Source: Flavobacterium aquidurense
GTDB taxonomy: Bacteria; Bacteroidota; Bacteroidia; Flavobacteriales; Flavobacteriaceae
DNA length: 64,000 bases
Direction of reading: 5' to 3'
Assembly (NCBI RefSeq): GCF_001404985.1
Contig: NZ_JRLF01000012.1
Span: 372,001-436,000, forward strand
The notes beneath the pieces were generated by a model. That model was not told the origin of the DNA, searched no databases, and saw only the letters and a list, made by a program, of their open reading frames with translations. The position numbers and the translations under genes were made by a program. The stretch's first letter is position 1; each line of letters opens with the position of its first letter. Of this stretch, positions 8,819 to 17,297 are shown piece by piece.

Positions 8819-10204
8819 TTATACCATTTCTTCTGGTTTAACCCAGGCATCAAAATCTTCCGGAGTTACATAACCTAAACGAACAGCTTCATCTTTTAGG
8901 GTTGTTCCGTTTTTATGAGCGGTTTGCGCAATTTCGGCAGCTTTATAATAGCCTATTTTGGTATTTAAAGCCGTAACCAGCATCAGTGAATTATCTACCA
9001 ATTCTTTGATACGTTTGTAGTTGGGTTCGATTCCCTGAGCACAATGTTCGTCAAATGAAATGCAGGCGTCTCCTAATAAACGTGCCGATTGCAGGAAGTT
9101 AGCCGCCATAACAGGTTTAAAAACATTTAATTCATAATGTCCCTGCATTCCGCCAACAGCAATTGCCATATCATTACCAATAACTTGTGCACAAACCATT
9201 GTTAAAGCCTCGCATTGGGTTGGGTTTACTTTTCCCGGCATGATAGAAGATCCCGGTTCATTTTCAGGAATATGAATTTCTCCAATTCCGGAACGTGGTC
9301 CTGATGCCAGCATTCTAATATCATTTGCTATTTTGTTTAGAGAAACAGCCAATTGTTTTAATGCTCCGTGAGTTTCAACAATCGCATCGTGTGCTGCCAG
9401 GGCTTCAAATTTATTTTCGGCAGTTACGAAAGGCAGGTTGGTGAATTTTGCAATATATTCGGCAACTTTTACGTCATATCCTTTTGGAGTATTTAATCCG
9501 GTTCCTACTGCGGTTCCGCCCAAAGCGATTTCTGATAAATGAGATAAAGTATTTTTAATTGCTTTTAATCCAAAAGATAATTGAGCGGCATATCCTGAAA
9601 TTTCCTGTCCTAAAGTTAATGGTGTAGCATCCATAAGATGTGTACGGCCAATTTTTACAACAGCTGCAAATTCATTTGCTTTTGCTGTTAAAGTAGCGTG
9701 AAGTTTTTCTACTCCAGGAATAGTAGTTTCAATTACCATTTTGTACGCTGCAATATGCATTGCAGTAGGGAAGGTGTCATTTGATGATTGTGATTTGTTT
9801 ACATCGTCATTTGCTTTTATAAAGGGTTCGCCTTCGCCAATATTGAAACCTTTTAAAACTTGTGCACGATTCGCGACAACTTCGTTTACGTTCATGTTAC
9901 TTTGTGTTCCTGAACCTGTTTGCCAAATTACAAGCGGGAATTCATCTTTTAATTCTCCAGCCAGAATTTCATCACAAACTGCCGCAATTGCATCACGCTT
10001 CTCTGCAGGTAAAACTCCTAAATCAGCATTGGCGTAAGCGGCAGCTTTTTTTAGATAAGCAAAACCTTCTATGATTTCTTGTGGCATAGACGCTGAAGCT
10101 CCAATTTTAAAATTGTTTCGGGAACGTTCTGTTTGTGCTCCCCAATATTTATCAGCCGGGACCTGAACTTCGCCCATCGTGTCTTTTTCTATTCTGTATT
10201 TCAT
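8819..10204 (-). CDS. fumC: Class II fumarate hydratase
   Basis: Reversible hydration of fumarate to L-malate in the TCA cycle, in the cytoplasm, as a homotetramer. The 461-residue length is that of the family. Three signature regions are present: [19 protein letters not shown] (about 100-118), [16 protein letters not shown] (about 186-201) and the superfamily motif [11 protein letters not shown] (about 317-327), with the catalytic Ser in the mobile loop. It is transcribed alone, convergent with the dehydrogenase gene. Aspartase is excluded by the Ser/Thr pattern typical of FumC and the strong overall match to fumarases. Confidence 0.96.
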   Translation of the reverse strand: MKYRIEKDTMGEVQVPADKYWGAQTERSRNNFKIGASASMPQEIIEGFAYLKKAAAYANADLGVLPAEKRDAIAAVCDEILAGELKDEFPLVIWQTGSGTQSNMNVNEVVANRAQVLKGFNIGEGEPFIKANDDVNKSQSSNDTFPTAMHIAAYKMVIETTIPGVEKLHATLTAKANEFAAVVKIGRTHLMDATPLTLGQEISGYAAQLSFGLKAIKNTLSHLSEIALGGTAVGTGLNTPKGYDVKVAEYIAKFTNLPFVTAENKFEALAAHDAIVETHGALKQLAVSLNKIANDIRMLASGPRSGIGEIHIPENEPGSSIMPGKVNPTQCEALTMVCAQVIGNDMAIAVGGMQGHYELNVFKPVMAANFLQSARLLGDACISFDEHCAQGIEPNYKRIKELVDNSLMLVTALNTKIGYYKAAEIAQTAHKNGTTLKDEAVRLGYVTPEDFDAWVKPEEMV

Positions 10205-10317
10205 GATGTTGTATGTAAAATGTTTATATGTAATTTGTGAAATGTTGTGCTAAATGTGACGCGGATTGAACGGATTTTTCTTCTTTATGATTGAAACTTA
10301 TTGTGAAAACGGTTTTC

Positions 10318-10400
10318 ATAGCCCCGATAGAAGTGGAAATCCTTTTATGGCGGGGTTCGCCATAAAAGATTGTAATGGATAGCGGGAAATAGCTCCTGAA
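10318..10400 (+). ncRNA. Conserved flavobacterial structured element (possibly Flavo-1 RNA)
   Basis: A core AGTGGAAATCC - hairpin - GATTGTAATGGATAGCGGG lies between fumC and a small membrane-protein gene. The hairpin is perfect: TTTTATGGCG (10343-10352) with CGCCATAAAA (10358-10367), loop GGGTT. CCCCG near the start can pair with CGGG near the end. The same core with a different but still fully paired hairpin occurs on the minus strand at 46226-46314. From memory this sequence is common in flavobacterial intergenic regions; the assignment to Rfam Flavo-1 is a suggestion, not a match I could run. Confidence 0.6.
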
Positions 10401-10515
10401 AACACTCATAATCTTCTAGTTTAGATAGTTAAATAATTATCGAGAAAAAAGCTTATTTAAAATGAGTTTAAATATACGGATTATTGTGATTTTACGAAAA
10501 TTGATTTGGTTTTTA

Positions 10516-10546
10516 TTGCTAACGAAAAATATAAAACATACATTTG
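10516..10546 (+). promoter_or_regulatory. Bacteroidota-type promoter
   Basis: TTG at 10516-10518 and a perfect TACATTTG at 10539-10546, 20 bp apart. Transcription would start near 10552, about 20 nt before the ATG at 10574, so upstream in-frame codons are unlikely to be used. Confidence 0.65.
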
Positions 10547-10573
10547 TGCTTACATTCAAAAATTCCGGAAAAC

Positions 10574-10744
10574 ATGTTTGAATTTTCACAGTACTTAGGT
10601 TTTTTACTTTTCTTGACCATACTAACTATAGGGTTTTGGTTGATGTTTTTCTTAGTTGGTTTCGTATCTTATTGGGTTACGGGAGCAAGCTGGGAACTAA
10701 TCAAAGAGAAAAGAGCAAAAAAGAAACAAGAACAAGCAATTTAA
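10574..10744 (+). CDS. Small membrane protein, 56 aa
   Basis: The start is set at the ATG at 10574 (MFEFSQYLGFLLF) because the promoter at 10516-10546 places the transcript start just upstream. A hydrophobic stretch of about 35 residues, LLFLTILTIGFWLMFFLVGF onward, forms one long or two short membrane segments. It is followed by a basic tail (LIKEKRAKKKQEQAI) that should stay cytoplasmic. No family is recognised. It is a single-gene unit closed by an intrinsic terminator. Confidence 0.65.
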   Translation: MFEFSQYLGFLLFLTILTIGFWLMFFLVGFVSYWVTGASWELIKEKRAKKKQEQAI

Positions 10745-10760
10745 TTTTAAATTGTCTTCA

Positions 10761-10797
10761 TAAAAAAAGGACCCGTTTTTACGAGTCCTTTTTTTTA
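10761..10797 (+). terminator. Intrinsic terminator of the small membrane-protein gene
   Basis: AAAAAGGACCCGT-TTTT-ACGAGTCCTTTTTTTT: strong stem and T-tract on the plus strand. A near-identical copy sits 57 bp downstream in the form used by the minus strand. Confidence 0.85.
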
Positions 10798-10817
10798 TGC
10801 TTTATGTTTTTTAACTC

Positions 10818-10847
10818 ATAAAAAAAGGACCCGTTTTCACGAGTCCT
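10818..10847 (-). terminator. Intrinsic terminator of the TonB-family gene
   Basis: A near-copy of the hairpin at 10761-10797. On the minus strand it reads AGGACTCGTGAAAACGGGTCC followed by seven T residues, in the right place to end the leftward outer-membrane protein gene (stop at 10870). Confidence 0.8.
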
Positions 10848-10869
10848 GTTATAAGTTATTTGTTGAATA

Positions 10870-13314
10870 TTATCCAGGGAATTCTCCGCCGCCGTCACCT
10901 TCATTTTTAGGTGCTCCCGGTTTTTCTCTATCACTTTTAGCTTTGTTGAAACGATAAGTAAACGATAAGTTGAACTGACGCTTACGAAATTGCATTTCAC
11001 CATAAGACGTTTGGTTTTCAAGATAAGTATATGATTTCATGATTCTTGAATTGAAAACATCACTAATATTAAAAGCAATTGTAGCTTTGTCTTTCAGTAC
11101 ATCTTTGCTTAAAGCAGTGTTCATACCAAACTGACCTAGGTTTTTACCCTGAGCAGTTTTTTGCTCACCGTTATACATACCGGTTAATTGCCAGTCTATT
11201 TTGTATGGTAAAGTTACTTTTGAGTTGATTCTGGCAAACCATGAATTTGCCTGATTGTCCAGATTTTGTACTACAAGTAAACCATTTGCATCTTTATAGC
11301 TGTTTTCTCCAGTTGTTTTTACGTTATAAAGATTGAAGTTACTGTTTAATTTCCACCATTTAAACGGAGTGTAATTTAGTGTAAATTCAAAACCAAATTT
11401 TTGTTCTTTTCCTAAGTTTATTGGTCGGCTTAGAATAACAGGAATTCCGTTTACATTCTCACCCGTAGGAGATCGAACAAAACTAAAAACATCTTTAGTA
11501 TCTTCAAAATAAGCCGAAGTATTAAAGGTTACTTTATCCCAACGTTTGATATAGCCAATATCGTATTTATCCGTAAGAGATGGATCTAAGTCAGGATTTC
11601 CTTGAAAAATGTTGATATTACTGGAGTAATTTACCGCCGGATTCATAAAACGTCCTCTGGGTCTTGATAAACGCTTGCTGTAACTTGCCGTAAAATTACT
11701 CTGATCAGAGATTTCATAACTAATAAATGCACTTGGAAACAAGTTGTTGTATTTTTTAGTGTTAAAATCGTTCGAATCTAATAGATTGACCTGAATGTTT
11801 GTGTCTTCCCAACGTAAACCAAACAAATAAGAAAATTTATTTACTTTAAAACCATATGAAGTATAAAGTGCATTGATGTTCTCTTTGTATTCTAAGGTAT
11901 TTGATAAATTAGGAAGTGCTTCTCCCTGATCATCACGAACAAAATATTCGTTATTCAAATCTCCAAAACTTCCTTTATATCCAGCTTCAAACTGGCTTCC
12001 TTTTCCTAAAGGCAACACATAATCTGCCTGTAATTGTACTTGTTTCTGAACCTGATTGTTTAGAGTATTATTGAAATTATCTGAACCTGTAATAACACTA
12101 TTGCTATCGTCGGTATTTCTTGAAATAGATAAATCAGCGGTTAATTTATGACCTTTATCGTTGAAATTTTTAATTAAGTTCGAAGTATATTCTACATTTT
12201 CACTTCCGGTATCTCCGGTATTTAAACGATATGTTGAACCGGTATAATTACGACCTGCATCAAAATTATTATAATTGATTAAATCCCTGTCTTCACCAGT
12301 GTTTTTTTGATAATTGATGGCGTTTGTCCAAAAAGTGTTTGGTGCAACGGTCCATTCGATACCAGCTCTTCCGTTAAAACCTTCTCTGGTTCTTTTAGTA
12401 TCACGATCTTCGTCCAGGAAATTTTTGGTTGTACCGTCTGGGTTAAAATATTCAGAATTAGTTAAACCAGCACCTTCATTGGTTCTGTAGTTGTATCCAG
12501 CTGTAGTAAAATAGTTGAATTTTTCAGTCTTATAATTCAAATTGGCACTTGCGCCATAAGTTTCCGGAAGTCCTGTAGAAGCTATAAAAGTTCCGTTAAA
12601 ACCTTGATTTTTTCCTTTTTTAAGAATGATATTGATAATTCCTGAACCACCTTCGGCATCATAACGTGCAGATGGGTTGGTGATTACTTCTACTTTGTCA
12701 ATAGCATCGGCAGGAAGCTGACGTAAAGCTTCGGCAACATTGATGGCATTAGACGGTCTACCGTCAATTAATATTCTGATATTATCACTTCCTCTTAAGC
12801 TTACATTTCCTTCCGTATCAACAGAAACAGAAGGCACGTTGTCTAAAACATCACTTACAGTTCCGCCTTTGACCATCATATCCTGACCAACATTGTATAC
12901 TTTTTTGTCTAGTTTTATTTCTACTGTCGATTTTTCCTGACGAATAACAACTTCATTTAATTGTGCTGCATCTTCAGATAAATTCACAACGCCTAGATTT
13001 GTATCATCCTGAATATTCTTTCCTTTGATTTCAGTAGCTTTAAACGAAATAAATTCAATTTTTATATCATAAGTTCCCGGCGCAACTGCAACATCAAATT
13101 CCCCTTTAGGATTTGTGATTCCGCCCGCAATAACTTTAGTGTCATTTGGTGCAGTAATTGAAATTGTTGCATATTCAAGGGGTTGTTTGCTTACTTTTTC
13201 GAAAACTTTTCCCGTTACTTTTACTTTGTTTTTGGCAGGTGGTTCCTGTTGTGCATAGTTGTAAAAACTTGTAAGAAAGAATACAAGCAATACAGCAAAT
13301 TTGATTTTTTTCAT
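10870..13314 (-). CDS. TonB-dependent-receptor-like outer-membrane beta-barrel protein
   Basis: An outer-membrane barrel of 814 residues. I choose the ATG at 13312-13314 because it starts a textbook signal peptide (MKKIKFAVLLVFFLTSFYN, cut near YAQ). Residues about 35-125 are a carboxypeptidase-regulatory-like domain (GKVFEKVSKQPLEYATISI). A plug domain follows (GTVSDVLDNVPSVSVD... RILIDGRPSNAINVAEALRQ), then a barrel ending in aromatic-tipped strands (FNLSFTYRF). This is the flavobacterial OMP_b-brl_3 type; the ligand is unknown. The Gly/Glu/Pro-rich tail after the barrel (KNEGDGGGEFPG) is unusual for a receptor ending in a terminal aromatic. It is monocistronic. Confidence 0.88.
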   Translation of the reverse strand: MKKIKFAVLLVFFLTSFYNYAQQEPPAKNKVKVTGKVFEKVSKQPLEYATISITAPNDTKVIAGGITNPKGEFDVAVAPGTYDIKIEFISFKATEIKGKNIQDDTNLGVVNLSEDAAQLNEVVIRQEKSTVEIKLDKKVYNVGQDMMVKGGTVSDVLDNVPSVSVDTEGNVSLRGSDNIRILIDGRPSNAINVAEALRQLPADAIDKVEVITNPSARYDAEGGSGIINIILKKGKNQGFNGTFIASTGLPETYGASANLNYKTEKFNYFTTAGYNYRTNEGAGLTNSEYFNPDGTTKNFLDEDRDTKRTREGFNGRAGIEWTVAPNTFWTNAINYQKNTGEDRDLINYNNFDAGRNYTGSTYRLNTGDTGSENVEYTSNLIKNFNDKGHKLTADLSISRNTDDSNSVITGSDNFNNTLNNQVQKQVQLQADYVLPLGKGSQFEAGYKGSFGDLNNEYFVRDDQGEALPNLSNTLEYKENINALYTSYGFKVNKFSYLFGLRWEDTNIQVNLLDSNDFNTKKYNNLFPSAFISYEISDQSNFTASYSKRLSRPRGRFMNPAVNYSSNINIFQGNPDLDPSLTDKYDIGYIKRWDKVTFNTSAYFEDTKDVFSFVRSPTGENVNGIPVILSRPINLGKEQKFGFEFTLNYTPFKWWKLNSNFNLYNVKTTGENSYKDANGLLVVQNLDNQANSWFARINSKVTLPYKIDWQLTGMYNGEQKTAQGKNLGQFGMNTALSKDVLKDKATIAFNISDVFNSRIMKSYTYLENQTSYGEMQFRKRQFNLSFTYRFNKAKSDREKPGAPKNEGDGGGEFPG

Positions 13315-13409
13315 TGTTATTTTTGGTTTCAATTACTTTTTAGACCGCAAATGTAGCTTTTGGTTTAAAGAGAGAAATCACAAAAATATGTTAATACGCT
13401 TCTTTATAA

Positions 13410-13754
13410 TCAATCTAAAAAAGAGGCTACACGATCCAAATCCCTTCCTATAATAGCTTTTCCGTCTTTTATAACAATTGGACGTTCAATCAAAATTGGG
13501 TTATCAATCATTGCCTGAATGATCTGGTCGTTTGTTAGTTCTTGCCCTTTGTAATTTTCAATCCAGATTTTTTCCTTAATACGTACTAATTCAATTGGTT
13601 GAAGGTTTAGTTTTTCTAAAAGTTTTTTAAGTTCGTCAAAACTTGGGGTTTCTGTTAAATAAGGTATTATTTCATATTCCTGATTTGTTTGTTCAATAAA
13701 GGCAAGACAGTTTCTTGATTTTCCGCAACGAGGATTATGGTAAATTTGTATCAT
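13410..13754 (-). CDS. arsC: ArsC/Spx-family thioredoxin-fold protein, probable arsenate reductase
   Basis: 114 residues from the ATG at 13752-13754; upstream in-frame codons lack family similarity. The start IQIYHNPRCGKSRNCL matches the glutaredoxin-dependent arsenate reductase active site, with catalytic Cys10. Later family segments are present: RIKEKIW, LIERPIVI and IGRDLDRV. Spx-type regulators share the fold but usually have CxxC or CxxS near the start; here it is C-G-K-S, as in ArsC-like enzymes. No ars operon surrounds it, so the physiological substrate may not be arsenate. Confidence 0.8.
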   Translation of the reverse strand: MIQIYHNPRCGKSRNCLAFIEQTNQEYEIIPYLTETPSFDELKKLLEKLNLQPIELVRIKEKIWIENYKGQELTNDQIIQAMIDNPILIERPIVIKDGKAIIGRDLDRVASFLD

Positions 13755-13868
13755 TTTAGTAAATTTAAAGTGTTGTAAGATAATTAAACTAAAAAATCGG
13801 TATTTTAGCAAGACCAAAAATAAGATTTACTTATCAAATCGAATTCTCATTTTTAAATTATTATAAAT

Positions 13869-14804
13869 ATGTTTTTAGAACAAGGAATTAAACCTCAGAA
13901 TAAATTTTGGCTATATCTTATAGGGTCAGTTTTAATTATTATTGCGTCATTTATTGGTCAGATTCCTTTTTCGGTTGCAGTGTTATATAAAACTTTTAGC
14001 AGTAAAGAGGTTTTTCCAACAGATAATGCTGCTGTTATGAAAGTATTCGAGCCTAATATGACCTTATTTCTGGTAATGATATCTTTTGTTTTTGCACTTG
14101 CAGGAATTTATTATGTGGTAAAGTATTTGCATCATCAAACATTTTTGTCAATTACGACCTCAAGAAATAAAGTAGATTGGAAACGTGTTGGTTTTTCCTT
14201 TTTTTTATGGTCTTTCTTTTCTGTTTTAAGTTTTCTGGCTGTATACTTAAAAGCTCCTGAGAATTTTATATGGAATTTTAAATTGATCCCTTTTTTAGTT
14301 TTAGTTGCTGTAGGATCGATTTTAATACCAATACAAACCAGTACCGAAGAATATGTTTTTAGAGGTTATTTGATGCAGGGATTTGCTAATTTGGCACAGA
14401 ACAGATGGTTTCCGTTGTTGATGACGTCACTCATATTTGGTTCTATGCACGTTTTTAATCCGGAAGTAACAAAAATGGGTTACGTTATTATGATCTATTA
14501 TATTGGTACAGGATTATTTTTAGGAGTTATTACCCTTATGGATGAAGGTATAGAGTTGGCCTTAGGTTTTCATGCTGCCAATAATTTGGTTGGCGCTTTG
14601 TTGGTTACTTCAGATTGGTCGGTTTTTCAGACGCACTCTCTTTTTAAAGATATGTCAGATCCTTCTGCCGGTCTTGATGTAATACTTCCTGTGGTAGTAA
14701 TTTATCCTATTTTGCTTTTTATTTTTAGTAAAAAATACAAATGGACAAACTGGAAAGAAAAATTAACTGGGAAAATAAATGTTTTAGAAATTTCAAATCA
14801 ATAA
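13869..14804 (+). CDS. CPBP-family intramembrane metalloprotease
   Basis: A membrane protein with about eight hydrophobic segments (first near residues 13-32, LYLIGSVLIIIASFIG). The CPBP/Abi motifs are in order: TEEYVFRGYL (the paired glutamates plus Arg, about 158-167), FGSMHVFNP with the first His (about 195), and FHAANNL with the second His (about 236). In bacteria these proteases process membrane peptides, bacteriocins or signalling proteins; the target here is unknown. The stop is 4 nt before the menE start, so the two are a transcriptional unit. Confidence 0.88.
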   Translation: MFLEQGIKPQNKFWLYLIGSVLIIIASFIGQIPFSVAVLYKTFSSKEVFPTDNAAVMKVFEPNMTLFLVMISFVFALAGIYYVVKYLHHQTFLSITTSRNKVDWKRVGFSFFLWSFFSVLSFLAVYLKAPENFIWNFKLIPFLVLVAVGSILIPIQTSTEEYVFRGYLMQGFANLAQNRWFPLLMTSLIFGSMHVFNPEVTKMGYVIMIYYIGTGLFLGVITLMDEGIELALGFHAANNLVGALLVTSDWSVFQTHSLFKDMSDPSAGLDVILPVVVIYPILLFIFSKKYKWTNWKEKLTGKINVLEISNQ

Positions 14805-14808
14805 TATC

Positions 14809-15852
14809 ATGTCACATTTAACACATAAAAATGTTCACAATTATTTTAAAATAAATGGTTTTCATTTAAACGCAGAGGAGTTGCGCCGTGTTGCTTATGA
14901 TTATATAAAAGAAGGTAACAGCAACGAACAGGTGATTGGTGAATTTTTACTGGATTGGTTCGATGATAAGGAATATATCGAAATGAGAACTTCCGGAACA
15001 ACGGGATTACCAAAATTGGTGCAATTAGAAAAACAAGCTATGATCCAGTCGGCTTTAGCGACAGGTGACTTTTTTAAATTAGAGCCTGGAAATAAAGCTT
15101 TACTTTGTTTGCCTGTAAAATTTATTGCCGGCAAAATGATGTTGGTGCGAAGTATAATTTTAGGACTTGAACTAGATATCGTAGAACCAAGTACACATCC
15201 TTTGGCGCTAAATTCAAAAGTCTATGATTTTGTGGCAATGGTTCCCTTACAAGTTCAAAATTCTATAGAAGCGCTAAAAAACATTAAAAAACTAATAGTT
15301 GGTGGAGCTAAAATGGATGCTTCCTTAGAGGAAAAAGTTTTACCATTACTTAAAACAGAAGTATATGAGACATATGGTATGACTGAAACGATTACTCATA
15401 TTGCAGCGAAGAAGGTAGGAGAAAATGTTTTTACAGTTTTGCCAAATGTAAAAATTGCCCAGGATGATCGTGGATGTCTGGTTATTACCGTTCCAACTAT
15501 TTCTGAAGAGCCTATTGTTACCAATGATTTAGTTGAGGTAGTAAGAGAAAATCAATTTATATTTTTAGGTCGAATTGATAATGTCGTAAATAGTGGAGGA
15601 GTAAAGCTAATTACGGAGCAGATTGAAGCAAAGCTGATTAGTAAAATAAACACGAGATTTTTTGTCACCGGAGTTCCTGATACCAATTTAGGCGAAAAAT
15701 TAATTTTGGTTATCGAAGGCGAAAAGCAAGATTTTGCTTCAGACTTTTTTGATGTCCTGGATAAATACGAAAAACCAAAGGAAATTGTTTTTGTTCCTAA
15801 ATTTAAAGAAAATGAAAACGGGAAATTATTACGTAAACCAAGTTTGCTATAA
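14809..15852 (+). CDS. menE: o-Succinylbenzoate-CoA ligase-like AMP-binding enzyme
   Basis: An acyl-adenylate-forming enzyme, probably the menaquinone-pathway ligase that converts o-succinylbenzoate to its CoA thioester. The AMP-binding motif is RTSGTTGLPKLVQL (about 62-75), the second motif YETYGMTETITHIA (about 183-196), and the hinge GRIDNVVNSGGVKL (about 249-262). At 347 residues it is short for the superfamily, but that is the usual flavobacterial MenE length. It follows the CPBP gene by 4 nt and ends at an intrinsic terminator. Confidence 0.87.
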   Translation: MSHLTHKNVHNYFKINGFHLNAEELRRVAYDYIKEGNSNEQVIGEFLLDWFDDKEYIEMRTSGTTGLPKLVQLEKQAMIQSALATGDFFKLEPGNKALLCLPVKFIAGKMMLVRSIILGLELDIVEPSTHPLALNSKVYDFVAMVPLQVQNSIEALKNIKKLIVGGAKMDASLEEKVLPLLKTEVYETYGMTETITHIAAKKVGENVFTVLPNVKIAQDDRGCLVITVPTISEEPIVTNDLVEVVRENQFIFLGRIDNVVNSGGVKLITEQIEAKLISKINTRFFVTGVPDTNLGEKLILVIEGEKQDFASDFFDVLDKYEKPKEIVFVPKFKENENGKLLRKPSLL

Positions 15853-15864
15853 TTATCATATAAC

Positions 15865-15903
15865 AAAAAAAAGCCTTTAGAGATAATTCTAAAGGCTTTT
15901 TTT
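15865..15903. terminator. Bidirectional intrinsic terminator
   Basis: AAAAAAAAGCCTTTAGA - GATAAT - TCTAAAGGCTTTTTTT. It lies between the convergent menE and methyltransferase genes and is usable on both strands. Confidence 0.9.
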
Positions 15904-15920
15904 ATAAAGTAATCTTGAGT

Positions 15921-17153
15921 TTATTCAGCTATTACTACAGCATTTTTACGTTCTAATAATGCCATGTAAAATCCGTCGAAACCAGACTCTGAAGCTAAAA
16001 TTTTACGATCTTTTATGAAAGTAAATTGTTTTCCGATTTCAGTTTTTAAGAATTTTTCTACTTGTTCCTGATTTTCTGATGGTAAAACAGAACAAGTTGC
16101 ATAAACTAATTTTCCGCCCGGCTTTACAATTTTAGAATAGCTTTCTAAAACTTCTGCCTGAACTTTACGAATGTTATCAATAAACTCAGGTTGTAATTTC
16201 CATTTGGCATCCGGATTTCTTTTTAAAACTCCTAAACCACTACATGGTGCATCAATTAAAACACGATCTGCTTTTTCGTGTAGTTTTTTAATCACTTTTG
16301 TAGTATCAATGATACGGTATTCAATATTAAAAGCGCCATTTCTTTTTGCTCTTAATTTTAATTGCTTCAATTTGCTTTCGTACAAATCCATTGCAACCAA
16401 TTGTCCTTTGTTTTCCATTAAAGAAGCAATGTGCAATGTTTTTCCTCCTGCTCCTGCACAAGTATCTACCACACGCATTCCTGGTTTTACATCCAGGAAA
16501 CCGGCAACTAATTGTGAGTTTGCATCCTGAACCTCAAAAAGTCCTTGTTTAAAAGCATCTGTCAAAAACACATTAGCTCTTTCTTTTAACACTAAAGCTT
16601 CAGGTTGATCTTTTAAATATTCTGTTTCAATATTCAAATCCATCAAAGTATTTCTAAGGCTTTCTTTTGTTCCTTTAAGCGTATTGGTTCTTAAAATCAC
16701 TTTTGCAGGTTGGTTTTGAGCCGCAATTTCTGTAGCCCAAACTTTTTCACCTAATTCTTTCACACCTAGTTCATCCATCCAGTCCGGAATAGATTCTTTT
16801 AATGCTCTGATTTTAGAAAGTTCATCAAAACGTCCTTTTATTTTTCTTTCCGGAGTTCCTTCCAGTTGTTTCCAATCCGGAATTGGATATCCTCTTAATA
16901 CAGCCCAAACTGCGAACATTCTCCATAAGTTTTCTCTGTCGAAAGGCTCTTTTACTTCGGCAATTTCTGAGTATAATCGTTTCCAACGAACAATTTCGTA
17001 TATCGTTTCAGCAACAAACTTCCTGTCAGAACTTCCCCAACGTTTGTCTTTTTTTAATGCTCTTGCTACCACTTTGTCTGCATATTCTCCTTCATTGAAA
17101 ATTGCATTTAAAGAATCGATGGTAGTATAAACTAAATTTCTGTGTAATCTCAT
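15921..17153 (-). CDS. RsmB/NOP2-family rRNA cytosine-5 methyltransferase
   Basis: A SAM-dependent RNA m5C methyltransferase of 410 residues. An N-terminal NusB-like helical region (to about 150) precedes the Rossmann methyltransferase. The SAM motif I is VVDTCAGAGGKTLHIAS (about 228-244). The DAPCSGLGVLKRNPDAKW motif carries one conserved Cys (about 303), and YATCSVLPSENQEQV carries the second (about 354); the two-cysteine arrangement is diagnostic for the RsmB/NOP2 group. Which rRNA position it modifies cannot be read directly. It is transcribed alone. Confidence 0.92.
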   Translation of the reverse strand: MRLHRNLVYTTIDSLNAIFNEGEYADKVVARALKKDKRWGSSDRKFVAETIYEIVRWKRLYSEIAEVKEPFDRENLWRMFAVWAVLRGYPIPDWKQLEGTPERKIKGRFDELSKIRALKESIPDWMDELGVKELGEKVWATEIAAQNQPAKVILRTNTLKGTKESLRNTLMDLNIETEYLKDQPEALVLKERANVFLTDAFKQGLFEVQDANSQLVAGFLDVKPGMRVVDTCAGAGGKTLHIASLMENKGQLVAMDLYESKLKQLKLRAKRNGAFNIEYRIIDTTKVIKKLHEKADRVLIDAPCSGLGVLKRNPDAKWKLQPEFIDNIRKVQAEVLESYSKIVKPGGKLVYATCSVLPSENQEQVEKFLKTEIGKQFTFIKDRKILASESGFDGFYMALLERKNAVVIAE

Positions 17154-17240
17154 TTTAATTATTTGAGTTGCAAAGGTACTATTAATTGATTGAAAGTTAA
17201 ATTTTTAATTTTGATTCTTGTTTTAACTTCTCTTAAAAGA

Positions 17241-17279
17241 AAAAAAACACTCTGATAAAGTTTAAAAGAGTGTTTTTTT
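17241..17279 (-). terminator. Intrinsic terminator after kup
   Basis: A-run, AACACTCT - GATAAAGTTTAAA - AGAGTGTT, T-run. It follows the leftward kup stop (17298) directly. Confidence 0.85.
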
Positions 17280-17297
17280 GATGTATTTTATAAGTGT

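Noticed and set aside
10224..10409. 61-codon minus-strand reading frame upstream of fumC
   Set aside because: It lies across the conserved structured element at 10318-10400, whose pairing explains the sequence better.
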